From the NCBI GenBank assembly GCA_037043235.1, contig JAWRVZ010000041.1, positions 1,229,001-1,293,000 on the forward strand: a stretch of DNA of 64,000 bases, given 5' to 3'. A program made the position numbers and the translations under genes. Below the pieces are notes generated by a model. That model did not search any database. It saw only the letters and a program-made list of their open reading frames with translations, and had not been told where the DNA came from. This DNA comes from Rhodeus uyekii. Its lineage: Eukaryota; Chordata; Actinopteri; Cypriniformes; Acheilognathidae. Position 1 is the stretch's first letter. Each line of letters begins with the position of its first letter. Below, piece after piece: positions 13,542 through 26,045 of this stretch.

Positions 13542-15312
13542 TCACAATGCATACTTTTATAAGTGATTTACAGCGGTTTTATCTCGTGTTGTTAACATCA
13601 ATTGTGATCGCTATTGTTCACGTAGTGAAATATATTCGTACAGTACAGCTTATAGAAAGAAGGTACGAACTTCTCCCTCTAAGCAGTAACACCCCTCCTC
13701 TTGTCTCCATCACGCCAGCAGCGACGCTACTCAAAGTTTAAGTGCGCGTTACAGTAAATTGTTAAGTATTTTTAGAGTTTAATTGTCAATTATTAATTAG
13801 TATATGAGATCTTAATGGTTATAATTTTAACTGTAATTAATAGGGAAAAACCAAAAAGAATATTTAAAATGGGCATTTATGGTCATGTGGAACGAATTGA
13901 GTGATTTTTATTGCACTATTATGGGGAAAGTTGGAGTTGAAAGTTGAATTTTGTAACTCAAAATTCTCGTACGAGTTAAATTTTGAATTTTGTAAACTGA
14001 GGCATTACTTTATTATATTATTATTTTTATTACTATTAGGCATAAGAGAACTTATTGTTAACCAATGAACATTTTTAGTCTTTCACTGTTAAAATTACGA
14101 TTTTTTGTTCACTAATGCTTTCTCGTCACTTTCATTTGATTTTGGGATGAAAAATGAAATTATCATCACATGAAATGTATTATCTGTTTGACAAGGCTCG
14201 GGGACAAAGTGCATTATTTATTTCTGTTCACATCCATCCATCTGCTCAGGTTAGGAGGAGGGATGAGACAAGAGAAAGGGGGAGAGGCCCGTGGCCCGTC
14301 TTGAGGTGTTCTACAGGGCTGCCATGATCCAATTAGGAGATGATTGTGTCTAAGCTTCTAATCCTGATTTAAGAGTGCTGAGCGTGAGGGTGCGCTTAAA
14401 CCAGCGTGAAAAACAAACATTACCCCATCACCAAAATCATGAGGTGGAAATTCCTTGTCTGTTACGCTGCTGTTGCACATCATTCAGAACAACCTAACCA
14501 ATCAGATCCCATTCTGCCTGAGCACAAAATGAAAGCAGTTCATCTATAGACTTTGCTCAAAGCATACACAGAGACACCTTGATGCTGCCAGATGCTCCAG
14601 TCGCTGGTATGGTAGTTTGAAATCCCTGAAACAGCAGAGAGTAATGATGTCTAAAGATAGAAAGACACCATAGGTGGCGATTATCACCCCACACACACAC
14701 ACTTATGTTTGCAGTATCTTTATCTGTCTGGATCATTTTGATTAGAAAAAAATTCCACTCAAAAATTGCTAATAAAGTTCACTAATAATTATAAAGAAAT
14801 GGTAACATTGAATTTAACACAACATTTTGAATTAGAACAAATTTGTGTTTTATTTGTTGGAGAAATGTCTCCTTGCTCTGTTCTGCTCATTTTTCGATTA
14901 GCTCCAGAACACTTCATTTCCAAAGAAAATGTTTGGGGTGTCCAGATATTTCCAAACAGCGCTCAGATGAGAAATAAATAATGGGTACACATAGAAATGT
15001 GTGTGCGAGCCTGGTGTGCATGTGTTTGTTTGTGTGGTTTTGCGAGAGTTCTGTTTACTGTTCGCTTGAATTAATTGTGTTATTTTGGCTTGTGTTTGCT
15101 CATTCACTCACTCACTCAAAGACACACACACACACACACACACACGCACGCACGCATGCATACATACATACAGAACCTCCCCAGAGCTACATACCCAAAC
15201 ACAAATGCATTTTAAGCAAACACCTTGTGCGTCAGTCTGTATGTACATTGTCTGGAAAGAAAGTACTTCAGTAATAGTATATATACGGTGTCACAGGAAG
15301 TGCATGAGTGAA

Positions 15313-15346
15313 GTATTTTAAGCTTCACTCGTGAAGCTTAAAATAC
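15313..15346. repeat. Perfect hairpin, 16-bp arms, 2-base loop
   Basis: GTATTTTAAGCTTCAC and GTGAAGCTTAAAATAC are exact inverted complements separated by TC. There is no T-run or gene context that would make it a terminator. It may be the relic of a small foldback repeat. Confidence 0.85.
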
Positions 15347-15725
15347 CAACAATGTAGTTTGTGCAGCGAAGCAGCCGCATATGGAACAATGCCTAATTAA
15401 GAAGGCCATTTTCCAAAGGGTTCCAAAGACTAGCGGCCATGCTTAGCCATCTTATGTGCATTCTTAATGCCTAGAATAAGGAAGTAAGAGCACCTTTGGC
15501 ATGCTTCAGGTATATCGTGCACCTGTGTTCCTAGACACCCTGTAAGCTTATATGCACTTCCTTTGAGCCCTGAACACCATATTGTGCACCACTGAGAATC
15601 AAATTTAGAATGCCTTCTAAATTTCAATTAAGTCCCTAATTCTGAGTTAAATTTGAATGGAAAATAATGCAGAATTGCAATGTGAATTAAAATATATATT
15701 GATGAAAATTCAGTAAAATGTAATA

Positions 15726-16105
15726 CAGTGATCCCTCGTTTATTGCGGTTAATCTGGACCGGAACCCCCCCGTGACAGATGAAAATCTGTGAAGTAGGAT
15801 CAGCCAATCAGCTCACGGGATACATCCACTCGTGTTCTCATTGGTCGATCTCGCACCGGGAACCAAACACGTGTCTTGTCTGAGTGCCTGTGGGTGTGTA
15901 CAAAGCCTCTGAGAGAGTTTCTCTTTTTGTATAGCATCCTGGGAAACCATTTCTCGCGCATCACGATGAAGGAACTCTGCTTTCCGCAATACGGCTGCCG
16001 ATATGGCGATATTTTTTAATTTTTATTTTTCGATACATATTTTTTAAAAATCCGCGATGCACTGAGGCCGCAAAACTTAAACCGCAAAGTGGCGAGGGTT
16101 CACTG
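15726..16105. mobile_element. Tigger-like MITE, 380 bp, TA-flanked
   Basis: The left end CAGTGATCCCTCGTTTATTG is matched at the right by GGCGAGGGTTCACTG. TA lies on both sides (15724-15725 and 16106-16107). The ends repeat the theme of GCGGTT and AACCGC in inverted positions. This end sequence is the widespread vertebrate pogo/Tigger form. No coding sequence remains. Confidence 0.8.
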
Positions 16106-16137
16106 TATAAATTAACAAGAAAAGGTAGCGCTTTTCA

Positions 16138-16188
16138 ACTTATAAAGTCAGAATTGCGTGATATAAAGTTGCAATTGCGTGAAATCAA
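16138..16188. repeat. Short minisatellite of about 21-bp units (TATAAAGT-AATTGCGTG)
   Basis: Two adjacent units share TATAAAGT followed by AATTGCGTGA. Related TTGTGAGATATAAA-type units appear in the palindrome near 20.97 kb. This simple family is common in cyprinid DNA. Confidence 0.5.
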
Positions 16189-16214
16189 TTCAATTCATGA
16201 TCTCGGATTGAAAC

Positions 16215-16740
16215 TGAGCCAGTTCTTCAGGACTGAATTTGACGTCACCCTGCTAACCGCAGAAGAACTTTCAACAGACCGTCATCCGATCTGGCTGCCC
16301 CCAAGTGACCACAGTAGAGCAGAACAGACACATCAGACTGGTCCATCTGAGAGATCATCTTAGATCTGCCACCTGTTCTGCTGCTGAAACCTCCAGCAAA
16401 CACAATGCACGGTGAAGGACAGGCTCAAGGCGGCCTGTCAGCCTCTGCTTACACCTCCTGGACGTCACACCTGACTGGCTTAGGGCCAGACAGAGGCTGC
16501 AATGCACTCATCAGCAGTGGCATCGGGTCTTCTTCATAAATGAGTCACTTTTTAGCCAGCTCCAGAGAGGTGGAAGAGGAAATGTGAGTTATGTTAATAC
16601 CTCTGTCTGGGAAACTAACCCCTGGGGTGGAACCATGTGAGTTGCCGTCCATGCTGATGGGATGCAAGAGACACACCACCCTACCTCAACACGCCAGGCC
16701 AAAAATGGGTTCCCTGATCACAGTAGAGGAAAAAGTTAAA
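16215..16740 (+). pseudogene. Decayed Tc1-like transposase
   Basis: With frame changes and stops, the plus strand gives blocks that match the order of a Tc1/mariner transposase. First is a paired-like DNA-binding segment (VTTVEQNRHIRLVHLRDHL at about 16305-16361). A segment starting RRPVSL (about 16429) follows, then the catalytic-core approach QWHRVFFINESLF at about 16519-16557, where intact relatives read FTDESRF. The second catalytic Asp is replaced by Asn in FINES, and the downstream part is too eroded to find the last acidic residue. Terminal repeats were not identified. Confidence 0.6.
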
Positions 16741-16969
16741 TAGTTTGGTTCAGTTTCACCATCTCTAAACAAAAATCTCATTCGAATACCTGAATTACTG
16801 GTGAAAACTACACTACGTTTTACCCATCTGATGCATATTACATACAGAAATGGCTATTTTTCTCACTAAGACAAGTTGGTTAAGGAAACATTTTGGGAGT
16901 TATATAATATTAGTTGTAATAATTTAAATATACATTCCCCTTTATACATATACCACTATTCAATTGTTT

Positions 16970-17340
16970 TCTTTTTTGCTCACCAAGGCTGCACTTACTT
17001 CTGTGATGACAAAGCTACATTTTCAGCATCATTACTCCAGTCTTCCTTGTTCAATGTCCTTCAGAAATCATTTGCTGATTTTTGTGCTCAAGAAACATTT
17101 CTTATTATCACATTTAAAAACAATTGTGCTGCTTAACATTTTTGTGTAAACCTTGATCATATTTTACAAAGATACTATAAAGAATAGAAAGTTTAGAAAC
17201 AAATAGAAATAGAAATCTTTTGTAACATTATGAATGTCTTTACTGTCGCTTTTGATCAATTGAAGGTGTCTTTGCTGAATAAAATTATTAATTTCTTTAA
17301 AAAATATATAAAAAACTGAACCCAAACTTTAGAACTATTT
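16970..17340 (+). repeat. Cyprinid dispersed repeat, longer copy
   Basis: The sequence runs through GCTCACCAAGGCTGCACTTA, TTTTCAGCATCATTACTCCA, GCTCAAGAAACATTTCTTAT, AATCTTTTGTAACATTATGA, CTTTTGATCAATTGAAG and CCCAAACTTTAGAAC. This is the known order of the family. The frames inside are not genes. Confidence 0.65.
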
Positions 17341-17344
17341 TATT

Positions 17345-20210
17345 ATTTGTTTTCTGTACAGTTTTTTTGTGGACAGAGACGACTGTGCAAATCACATTCC
17401 TGAGTTATAATTCTTTTTTACATTTTTGACAATCCCAATAGTAGTAAAAAAGTATAATAATAGTAGTTAAATCCCAAATGTCTCTGGTTGTTCTCCCTGG
17501 TCAATCTCTCCCTATTTAAGTTGGCCGTTCTTGGCCAGAATAAGCAATTAGTTGTAAGTCAGTTACAAAGATCATAATATCATAAAACTTTATGACAGTC
17601 ACAAAAGCTAGTCAAAGACTAATGTGCACTTATTATGTTATCTTCAGACTTTTTCTTGTTTATTGGAATTGTCAGCTATGAAGATTGAAATTGCAGTCAG
17701 ATAATGAGCATAGCATTTATTTTACTCCATCAATATTTGCGTGTATGTATGCATATGCACGTGTGCGTGTCTTTGTTCAGACTGAAATTGCTTTCAGGTC
17801 AAGGGCATCCATTGATCTGGATATTTAATTTAATTCAGGAAAGCCCATTTGCAGAGGGATTCCATCTCGCTCTCACTCTCTTTCTTTGTTCGTTCAGCAG
17901 TGTTTAGCTCCTTAGTGTTGTTTTCAGATGGGAGAAAAGGCTGGTCTTCTCAATGACGATAAAAAGAAAATGAAAAAGGGAAGGAAAAAGGGAGAAAATA
18001 AGAGTGAGTGAAATGCCTTGAATCAGTCTCTAGCGGGTAGAGTAGCATCAGCAGGGTAGCTGTCACTCAAGAACGAAAGACAGGAAGACTCTCTACTCAT
18101 TCTTAGAAAATGCTGCCCTATTTGAGTGCAAATGACTTAATACTCATACAATTATGAAGAAAATAACAGTTACTGAACTTAGTCTTAGGTTGCACTTTAT
18201 TTACAGTATGTGCACTTATGTGTGCTTACAGTGTACTTACCTAAGAAATGACTGGTTAATATAAAATTAATACATGAGTTAAGGTAAGGTTTAGTGGTAG
18301 GTTGGGGGTTGGTACCTAGTTATTGCTCAGTTATTGTAATTACTACAATAAATAGATATTATGTAAAAGAACAGGACTGTAAAATAAAAGTGCTACCAAT
18401 ATAACTTTTTTTTTCTGTTTAAATTTTTTGTGTTTGTTTTTTTATCTATACATTCATCATTGCATTTTAATAGGCTATATAGAGATAAAGAAATAAGTAT
18501 ACCTTTTTACATTAAACAAAATTTTCTAGAATATTTCATGCATTCAGGTTCATTTTAGTGTTTATTAATATTTTGAATTAGCTTTTATTTTAATATTATC
18601 AGTTTTAATTTTAATTTAAGATTTACCAACGTGTCGTCATTTTCATTAGTTTGTTTTAATATTTCTATTCAGCCTTAATTTATTTGTATTTAGATTATGG
18701 TTACAGTAATTTTACAAAAAAAAAACAATTTTTTATTTCAGTTAGTTGCCAGACACCATTTCTAATTTTAATTGTAGTATTTCAATTTTATTTCAATCAA
18801 CGGAAATGATTTGATAGAATGAAATATTTTAGTTTCAGTTACCAATGACAACACTTTGTGCATTATGAGAGAAAATGTCTGTTATGTTTACACTTATTGC
18901 ATTTGTCAAGTAAATGATTAATATTAACTACACTATTAAATTAAATAATTCAATAATAAACTTTTACAGAAAAACAAAATGTGAGATTTTGTGGGTGGTA
19001 CAGAGTGCAAAAAAAGAATAATGTGTGAATAATGTCTTGTGTGGTTATTTTCTATTTTGGAATCAACACTTCAGCTTTGCAACAGTCATCTCTGATGTGT
19101 GGCAAATCCATTAGTTTTAAATGAATTGAAAAACCTGAGATTACAATGGTTCATTTATGTATTTCAACAAAGGTGTAAACAGGTGAAACCCATTGGTATG
19201 TGCGAGTGTCCATGTGTTATCAAGCATCAGTGCAACCGGCAATACGAGCACAACCTTTCCAAACACTTCTGCTTGTCACAACACTCTCTGCTCTTATTTG
19301 TCTCAGCTAATGCTAATAAGCCTCATGTCTCACCTCAGTTCTAAACAAGGAACTGCAGAAAATACTCCACTTGGTTTGTTGCCCGCTTTGCTGAAATCAT
19401 GTGAAACCCACACATCGCTTTTTGGCTGGTGCTCACTGACCTGTTTGTGAGTTGCAGCCCCAGACAGAAGCCAGTGCTAAAAGCTTTGGCCCAGTGTGCG
19501 GTGTGACGGGAGAGAGATCGTGGGGGAGTGTGTGTGTGTGAGATTGAGGTGTCTCGTCTCAGTTTAATTGTGGCCTGGGATGTAATCCAGTGCAGAGTTT
19601 CTCTACAAACTGTGCTGCCCTCTGCCTCCCTGATTGACACAGGGGTTAAAATGAGTCTCATTCAGAGATAAAGATAGGACTGAAACTGGGGGAAGGCAGG
19701 AGAGAGAAGAGTTCAAGCTGTAGATGTTCACAAATTAGTCCCATCTTTAGTGGTCACTTATGGATGTGTTTATGCTTCTTGTTAATATGATAAGCACCCT
19801 TTTAAGAGATGTAATACTGTAATTAACCGCACATGTATTTAATAGAAACCAGAGGTCAAGTGCTGCAGACTTTCTCTACAAAACAAACCCTTGCCACTGC
19901 TGAACTCGCAGACGATACCGTGCATTTTAGTGTATACTATGTTTTACATGTTAATACATATGAAAATATTTACAGACACATTTCATCAAATTATTTCAGC
20001 AGTGTTCAACAGCTTTCAAATTTGATCTGTAGAGTGCAATTTATCTTCATAAGTACTGGAGAATGTACATTTACAGTTACAGCAAAACAATTCACTCGCT
20101 TTATAATGTTGCTAAGTGTGTTTTGAGGTGTGTTTGTGGCAGAAGAAGCTTCCACTTAACGGAACAACAGCACACAGTATAAAAACAAACAAAATAAAGA
20201 TATTCTGCAA
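17345..20210. other. Intergenic, AT-rich, no gene found
   Basis: The dispersed repeat at 18.2-18.4 kb is followed by a very AT-rich tract (18400-19000). No coding or RNA gene signal is seen. Confidence 0.5.
18185..18400 (+). repeat. Cyprinid dispersed repeat (TACCTAGTTATT...TTATTGTAATTACTACAATA)
   Basis: The block around GGTACCTAGTTATTGCTCAG and TTATTGTAATTACTACAATA is repeated, slightly diverged, at 26600-26705. Both end with AGGACTGT and an A-rich AGT(G/A) stretch. Confidence 0.55.
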
Positions 20211-20215
20211 GGTGA

Positions 20216-20706
20216 TGTTACCCTTATTAATGTTTGTCATGTGATCTGTGCACTTCCTGTCGGTGAGGTCTATCGTCACTTCCTGTGTGTCGTGTCATTT
20301 GTCACTTCCTGTCTGTCATGTCAGGTGTTGTTTCACTTCCGGGTCCCTTTTGTGTTTCCTCTCGTGCCCTTCGTGCACCTGTTGTGTAATCACTTTCATT
20401 GTTAGTCTACCCAGGTGTTTGTCATTCCCTTGTGCATTTAACCCTCTTGCATTTCCCTTGTCTTTGTCGATTGTTTATGTAATAATGTTGTTAGTCGTGT
20501 GTGGATGTCTCCTAATCTCCTGTCGTGATTCTTGTTCAGAGTTTTGTTTTAGTTCAGTTAATTCCCAATGCCTGGATCTTTGATTTTGTATTTGAAGTCT
20601 TTTGTTTGAGTTTATTATTATTATTAAAGGGATTTTGAGGTTAAATCCTCCTACTCCTCATCAGTCTCTCCGAATCGCACACCTTCCCTGTCCTTGCATC
20701 GCTACA
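20216..20706 (+). mobile_element. Solo LTR, 491 bp, with perfect 5-bp target duplication
   Basis: The unit starts TGTTACCC and ends GCTACA (TGT...ACA ends). GGTGA flanks it on both sides (20211-20215 and 20707-20711). Near its 3' part an ATTAAA poly(A)-type signal follows a TTATTATT run, and the C/T-rich 3' segment resembles LTR ends. No internal retrotransposon sequence remains, as expected after LTR-LTR recombination. Superfamily is not determined. Confidence 0.8.
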
Positions 20707-20920
20707 GGTGATATGCTCATAGATGTTTAATCATTGGCAAATTAACTTAAAAGAGTGGCAAAAAAATCCCTTCTTAGGAAATGAGATCAGAAATAGTAAT
20801 GCAATCAGGAAACAGATAACAATTATTATTATTATTATTTTTAAATATACAAATTCTGAAAATGTACAAAAAAAGGTCATATCATGAGATATGAAAGCAG
20901 CAATGGATTTATATACATAT

Positions 20921-21018
20921 AGTCACATTGTGAGATATAAAAGCAACAATATGACAAGGTATATGATATATATCATATATCTTGTCTTATTGCTGCTTTT
21001 ATATCTCACAATGTGACT
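20921..21018. repeat. 98-bp near-perfect palindrome
   Basis: Left arm AGTCACATTGTGAGATATAA (20921 on) is mirrored by TTATATCTCACAATGTGACT (ending 21018), centred at 20969/20970 on ATATGATATATATCATAT. A few mismatches occur mid-arm (ACAATATGACAAGG against CTTGTCTTATTGC). It could extrude as a cruciform or fold as a long RNA hairpin. Confidence 0.9.
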
Positions 21019-21040
21019 TTATGTAAAAATACACCATGCC

Positions 21041-21183
21041 TGAATTGGAAATCAGGAGCACTGGGACAAATCCCAGCGGCCAAGCGGGCAATAAAATAAA
21101 ATAAATAAATGAAAATGAGTGTGCCAATGGGCAAATCGTCCAGGCCATTGGGATTTCTCCTAGTGCTCCCGATTTCCAATTCA
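21041..21183. repeat. Inverted repeat, 41-bp arms, 61-bp spacer
   Basis: TGAATTGGAAATCAGGAGCA at 21041 is mirrored by TGCTCCCGATTTCCAATTCA ending at 21183. The inner parts GGGACAAATCCCAGCGGCC and GGCCATTGGGATTTCTCC also pair with a few mismatches. It lies 22 bp after the 98-bp palindrome, so the two may be one foldback element. Confidence 0.75.
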
Positions 21184-21184
21184 A

Positions 21185-24100
21185 ATTTAAGTGAATGGGT
21201 CTTTCTGGATCACAAAAGGAAAAACAAACACAGTGCAATTTATGGTCTTATAGAAGCCATTATCACAAAAGAAGAAGATCAACAGGCTAAATTTTCTTAT
21301 TTCTCTCACAGTTTCCGTGCTCTGTCTTTAGTATAAATGTCACTTATTCTGTTGGGATTCTGTCATTTGTCTTCTCAAGGTGAGGATATGACACACATTC
21401 ACACACACACATACTAAAGTAACCTTCACCAGTCCTGCTCCACTGCCAATACCTGTATTTTGGAATAGAATACTAACATACTATTCTATATCTCTAGTAA
21501 ATATAGTAGTAGTAGGTTTACACTGACCTTCTGTTTACAGTGTGATGAATGAATCAGACGTAATAACAGCTGCTATGTTTAACATCTCTCTCTCTATCTT
21601 TTTTCTTTTAAACAGCAGTTTTTCTTTCCTAGAATCAATTCTGAAAGCCATTCACAAGCTTAAAGACTTCAAAAGACAACAATGCAGCATACTACTCTTT
21701 GAAGAGTTTATCTTGGCATAACTATGTTGAATACTATATTATAAATACATTATGTAACAGTAATCAGTAAATATTAAGCTAGTATTCCATTCCAAATATT
21801 GGTATGGCGTTTATACAGTTTTCTTTAGATTTCTTTAAGTTTAGGTGCAGTATATTGAAGGGTTAAAATACACACTTAAAAGGCTTTAAAAACAATCTAA
21901 TAATACTTTCAAAATGAATGGAATAATTGGAAGTACGTTTTACAGCCTACCATTTCTCTTTACTTCAGAATCTCATGATTAATTCAATGTGTTTTTTGGC
22001 CTTTCTTTGTAGTTATTTTTGACATTTACTAACAAATTCTGAGTGAAATTATTTTTAACCCCCCCCCTCCACCCCTTTTTTCTCTTTTTTTTCTCCCTTT
22101 TTTTTTTTTTGAGTGTGGAACAAGGTAAATTACGAGTACAATTTTGCTGTAACCTCAAAAGTAATTCGCAGGACTAAAAGCCAAGTGGAGAGACAACTCT
22201 AAGTTGAGTTCTGGAAGTGTTTAAGGGACAAAATCTGATGAAACTATCACTATTTTTGTTATTCTGTTTGTTGCCGCAGAAATTCAGGTCTTCCTTTTTA
22301 AGTGCTGTCGCTCTGACTGGTGTCAGGCTGTCCTTTCAGCAGATGGATGATACTCAGCCACCAAACAGCAGTGTCATGATCACACCATATTGAAGGTCCT
22401 CTAAAACGACCCTTAGCTGCAAAAAAGAGAGGGAGAGACTGGGGGTCAAAGGTTAGGCTGTAATGTGCTGCTTTCCCTCCCTGCCTTTCTCTCTCTTTCT
22501 CTTTCTCTCTATCTCTCTCTCTCTTTCAAATTGTTACTCTCTGTACATCCCCACATCAAAGAGGACAGATAATTCTATCAATTTCAACCTGGGGAAATAC
22601 CAAGATACAACAGAGAGAGCAAAGGAGATGAGAGAGCAAGAGGGAAATGGAGAGATGAGTGTGTTTGGTTGCTAAGGAACTACTTGGTCGTGCTCAGATT
22701 GTACTGTTTGGTGTGTGTCAAAGTGATGGCGTGGAAACAGGAGGTACATGAAACCACTTTCTCTCCTTATTTTCATAGCCTGAAAAGCGAGATAACCTCC
22801 AATCAGACCACACACATTGGGTCCGAGACCTCTCTTTAAAGGGTTAGATTGTAGCCAGGCCGCTTTACCTCTCAGCTCTACCTCATCAAACTTTATGGTT
22901 AACCTCACATCTCTGCCCCAGCATATACTGTTAACCTCGCATCTGTATCGGTGCGAACTTTACCGTTAACCTCTCGTCTCCACCTCGGCAAGTTTTATTA
23001 TTCATCTGTGTAGCACACTGAAGCACGTGTTTCAAAGTGAATAAAAGTCATAAACTGAGAAAGTATGAGGAGGATTAGATACAGCAACTTGCAGGAAAAC
23101 GGAAAGATGGAAAGAAAGTCCCACCGTTCAGTTAAAAGACCCAATCAGATTAGAGTGTGTATATGTATTAGCAGGGCCAACCTGAAAACTAAAAATGATC
23201 TTTTACTCCGGTTTTAGTTAAAGTCAAAATTATGATAACATTTGGCCCAGATTTTATTGGTGATTTGAAATAAGTCATTGGAGTAAAAGCTCAGCCACCA
23301 GTTCTGGTACATATCTATTTAAGTAGATAGGAGCCTGCATGCTTTTCAAAAAATCGAACACAGAAATAGCTGCCAATAGGGACCAAGATGGCCACCAACT
23401 GAACTGATTTGCTTTAAACAGAATTTTGAACTTAATCAGTTTAATCTGATAAAGCAAGAAGCATTTAAAGCTATAAAGTCCATCTAAATTGGAAAAAAAA
23501 TCCTAACCATACGATATTTAATCTTTTTCTTGGTTTCTAGAGGGTGCTGCATGGCTGAACGTATTTTCGTAAGAAATCCCAGAAGTTAGCACCCTGATTC
23601 ACCCTGATTCCCCTGGGGAAAAAACCAACAGGATTTTTCCATTGGCTTTTAGATTTTTGCAGAAAATAAGCTCTGTGTCCAAACTAAATTTATGAATCGT
23701 ACACATTTTGTTCACATATGAACACAACCTAAATTTAGTTGGAATATTAGTCAGAATAATTTGCCCAACAAGACTAAAAACAGGCTTTTGAGTAGACGAG
23801 TTGACCTGGTTGCCATGGTGATGTTTAATACCAACAAAAACCTATATAGTCCCATCAGCCACTTGTAGACTTTTTTTCAGGAAAACATAAGCTTGGGTAT
23901 TGCTGATGCATTTGCATGATAAAACATTAAAAAGTTATTTAGTTAACCGCAAGAACTAGTTTAAGACATTTAACCAAAACTCCATTGACGTCTACGTGTG
24001 TAATGGATGATATTTTATCCCATTAAAATATCAAATATGTTCAGATTCCACAGCCAATCTGCATGTGTTGCACAGCTTTTTCACTTTCAGCCTGGTCAAA

Positions 24101-24400
24101 CAAATGACTTGGTGCTGGAAACCTGTAAAATCACAATTGGTTAGGATCCTCTAGTCTTAAACATTGACAGAAATGCACGTAAACCGATTCGGCTAACTAT
24201 ATGCAACATAAGTGGTTGAGGCCAGTGAGCTCAATGGATGTAATTATGGAGTAGTCATGGTAGAGGGATGCCAGAATAATTTTTTTTAGAAGTGAGCTGA
24301 GCAGCCATGTATGTGACAAGCATACTTCTTCAATTTTATTCAATGTCATCTGGATAATTCATGAGAGTTCATAATTTCTTGGTTCGGTTGTCCACATTCA
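21185..24400. other. Intergenic, no gene found
   Basis: It contains pyrimidine runs (22059-22111 and 22480-22526) and otherwise unclassified DNA. Around 23460-23700 there is sequence with the feel of a dispersed cyprinid repeat (AGAGGGTGCTGCATGGCTGA), but no second copy is present here. Confidence 0.45.
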
Positions 24401-24407
24401 TTGTGGA

Positions 24408-25136
24408 TGTCAGGTGCGGATGAAGGGAAGAGCGAGGACTCAATTTGCAATAAAGAAGGGCTTTTATTAATAATGAAAATGAAACAAAAACACAAACAAA
24501 AACACAAACACAAACAAAACTACTGCTAGGGGGGAAACAGACTTGACTTGACAACAAATGAACGATGACGAACCAGCACAGGACAGCAAACACAGGGAGA
24601 ATAAATATAGAACAAACAGGGTAGGTAAACAGGGAGGACAGGTGCCGCAAATCAAACCGATAACGAAGAAACAGGATGGGCGGGGTTACACAACAGATAG
24701 GAGAATATGGCACAACAAACACATGCAGCGTGCCATGTGCTCACACAGAACATGACATGAACATGCAGCCGATGTAAACATGAACCGCATACTACACGAT
24801 AACTAATGTAGACAAGAGAGCGCGCTGCCTGAGCGAACTCGAAACCGCACACGCTCACAGAACAGGACAGAGTGCACAAACACTCACCTTGTGCGCTCAG
24901 AACAGAAGACAAACACACGGAGCATGAATGTCCGAACTCCGACACAAAACCGAAACCGAACAAGACCGAAGTGCCGAGATACGAACATCACGGCCAGCAC
25001 ACAAGACACATCACTGACAGGAGTCAAGCACACGACTCAAGCACACTCGAAGCCGCATACTTACACGAAGACACATTACAATAGTGTCTGTCACAAAACG
25101 GTGAGTAAACTCGACCGAAGTGACAGAACCATGACA
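24408..25136 (-). mobile_element. Solo LTR, 729 bp, minus strand
   Basis: Read on the minus strand it begins TGTCATGGTTCTGTCAC and ends GCACCTGACA, with TG...CA ends. An AATAAA lies about 60 bases before the end (near 24465). The flanking 5-mers are GTGGA and GTAGA on the plus strand, a target duplication with one mismatch. It differs in sequence from the LTR at 20.2-20.7 kb. The open frames inside it are low-complexity and are not genes. Confidence 0.7.
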
Positions 25137-25854
25137 GTAGAGGCTTCATTCATTTGAACAGTACATAATGCAAATGAACATGTAGAATACAAATCAAGTT
25201 ATTATGTAATCCATGTTTTGTTTTGTCCCCCCATGAATTCACACCTCGATCCACAAGAGGTCAAAGAAAATAACAGCAATTACAATAACTACATTCATGC
25301 AAAATAACTGTATTTATACCTGCTCCTTCTGGGCTACACATATACACACTCCGTTTGTGTTTGTGTGTTCATATGAAAAGGGAGAAAGTTGGGGACCAGC
25401 AGAGGCCATAAAGAAGAATATGAAAGCGAATATGAGTATGTAAAAGAATATGAAAGCGCAGAGTTAAGGTTGAGGACAAAAAATAAATAAATTATGTAAA
25501 AGAAAAAGGTTATAAATCATCATCCATTGAAGATGAATACAATTAACACCTTCTCGTTTGAGGTCAGCTCTCAGGTACTAAAATAGCCAAAAATTTCTAC
25601 CCATCTTATTTATCTTTTAGACAAGCTTGTGAAAAAGGAAGTCATTGCAACGCTACATAATTGTGTTACAGTCTTCATTACTTAATGCTTAGTGATGAGA
25701 TTTCATCTGACCTTCATGCACACATCTGACATTTTCACAAGGTCTTGGTCTTTGTCCTTAATCCCTAAGTAAGATCGTGTTTTATTCCCTTTTTTTATCT
25801 CAAAAACACACTTAGCATTGACATTTCAGACAGATACTTGATGATTTTTCTAAT

Positions 25855-26045
25855 CCTATTACATTTACATTTATTCATTTCGAAGACGCCTTTATCCAAA
25901 GTGACTAACAACTTGAGGAATACAGAAAGCGATTTGTCCTTTGCTTACAATACAAAGTTTCAGGAATTGCTCGGGGATAAGCCTGGAAAAGGAGAGACTA
26001 AAGGAAAGTGAAAGCATAGAATTTCTTCTTCTATTTTTTTATGTT
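25855..26045 (-). repeat. SINE-tail-like repeat (GGATAAAGGCGTCTTCGAAA on minus)
   Basis: The plus strand shows TTTACATTTATTCATTTCGA, then GACGCCTTTATCCAAAGTGA, the shared tail of several teleost SINEs in reverse. It is followed by GGAATACAGAAAGCGATTTG and TTTCAGGAATTGCTCGGG. I cannot name the body. Confidence 0.45.

Larger units (their letters stand above)
11480..15725. other. Intergenic, no gene found
   Basis: Apart from the SINE-like copy at 13.4 kb, a (CA)n/CGCA run at 15122-15154 and a perfect hairpin at 15313-15346, this is unclassified sequence. Blocks at 12180-12420 and 14220-14540 are less AT-rich and might be regulatory, but no motif supports a call. Confidence 0.5.

Noticed and set aside
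20248..20583. 111-codon Cys/Ser-rich hydrophobic frame
   Set aside because: It lies entirely inside the solo LTR at 20216-20706. The composition reflects the C/T-rich LTR.
24369..25157. Overlapping frames of 60-117 codons on both strands
   Set aside because: They fall inside a solo LTR, are Cys/Ser/Val-rich on one strand and Thr/Lys/Asn-rich on the other, and have no domain.
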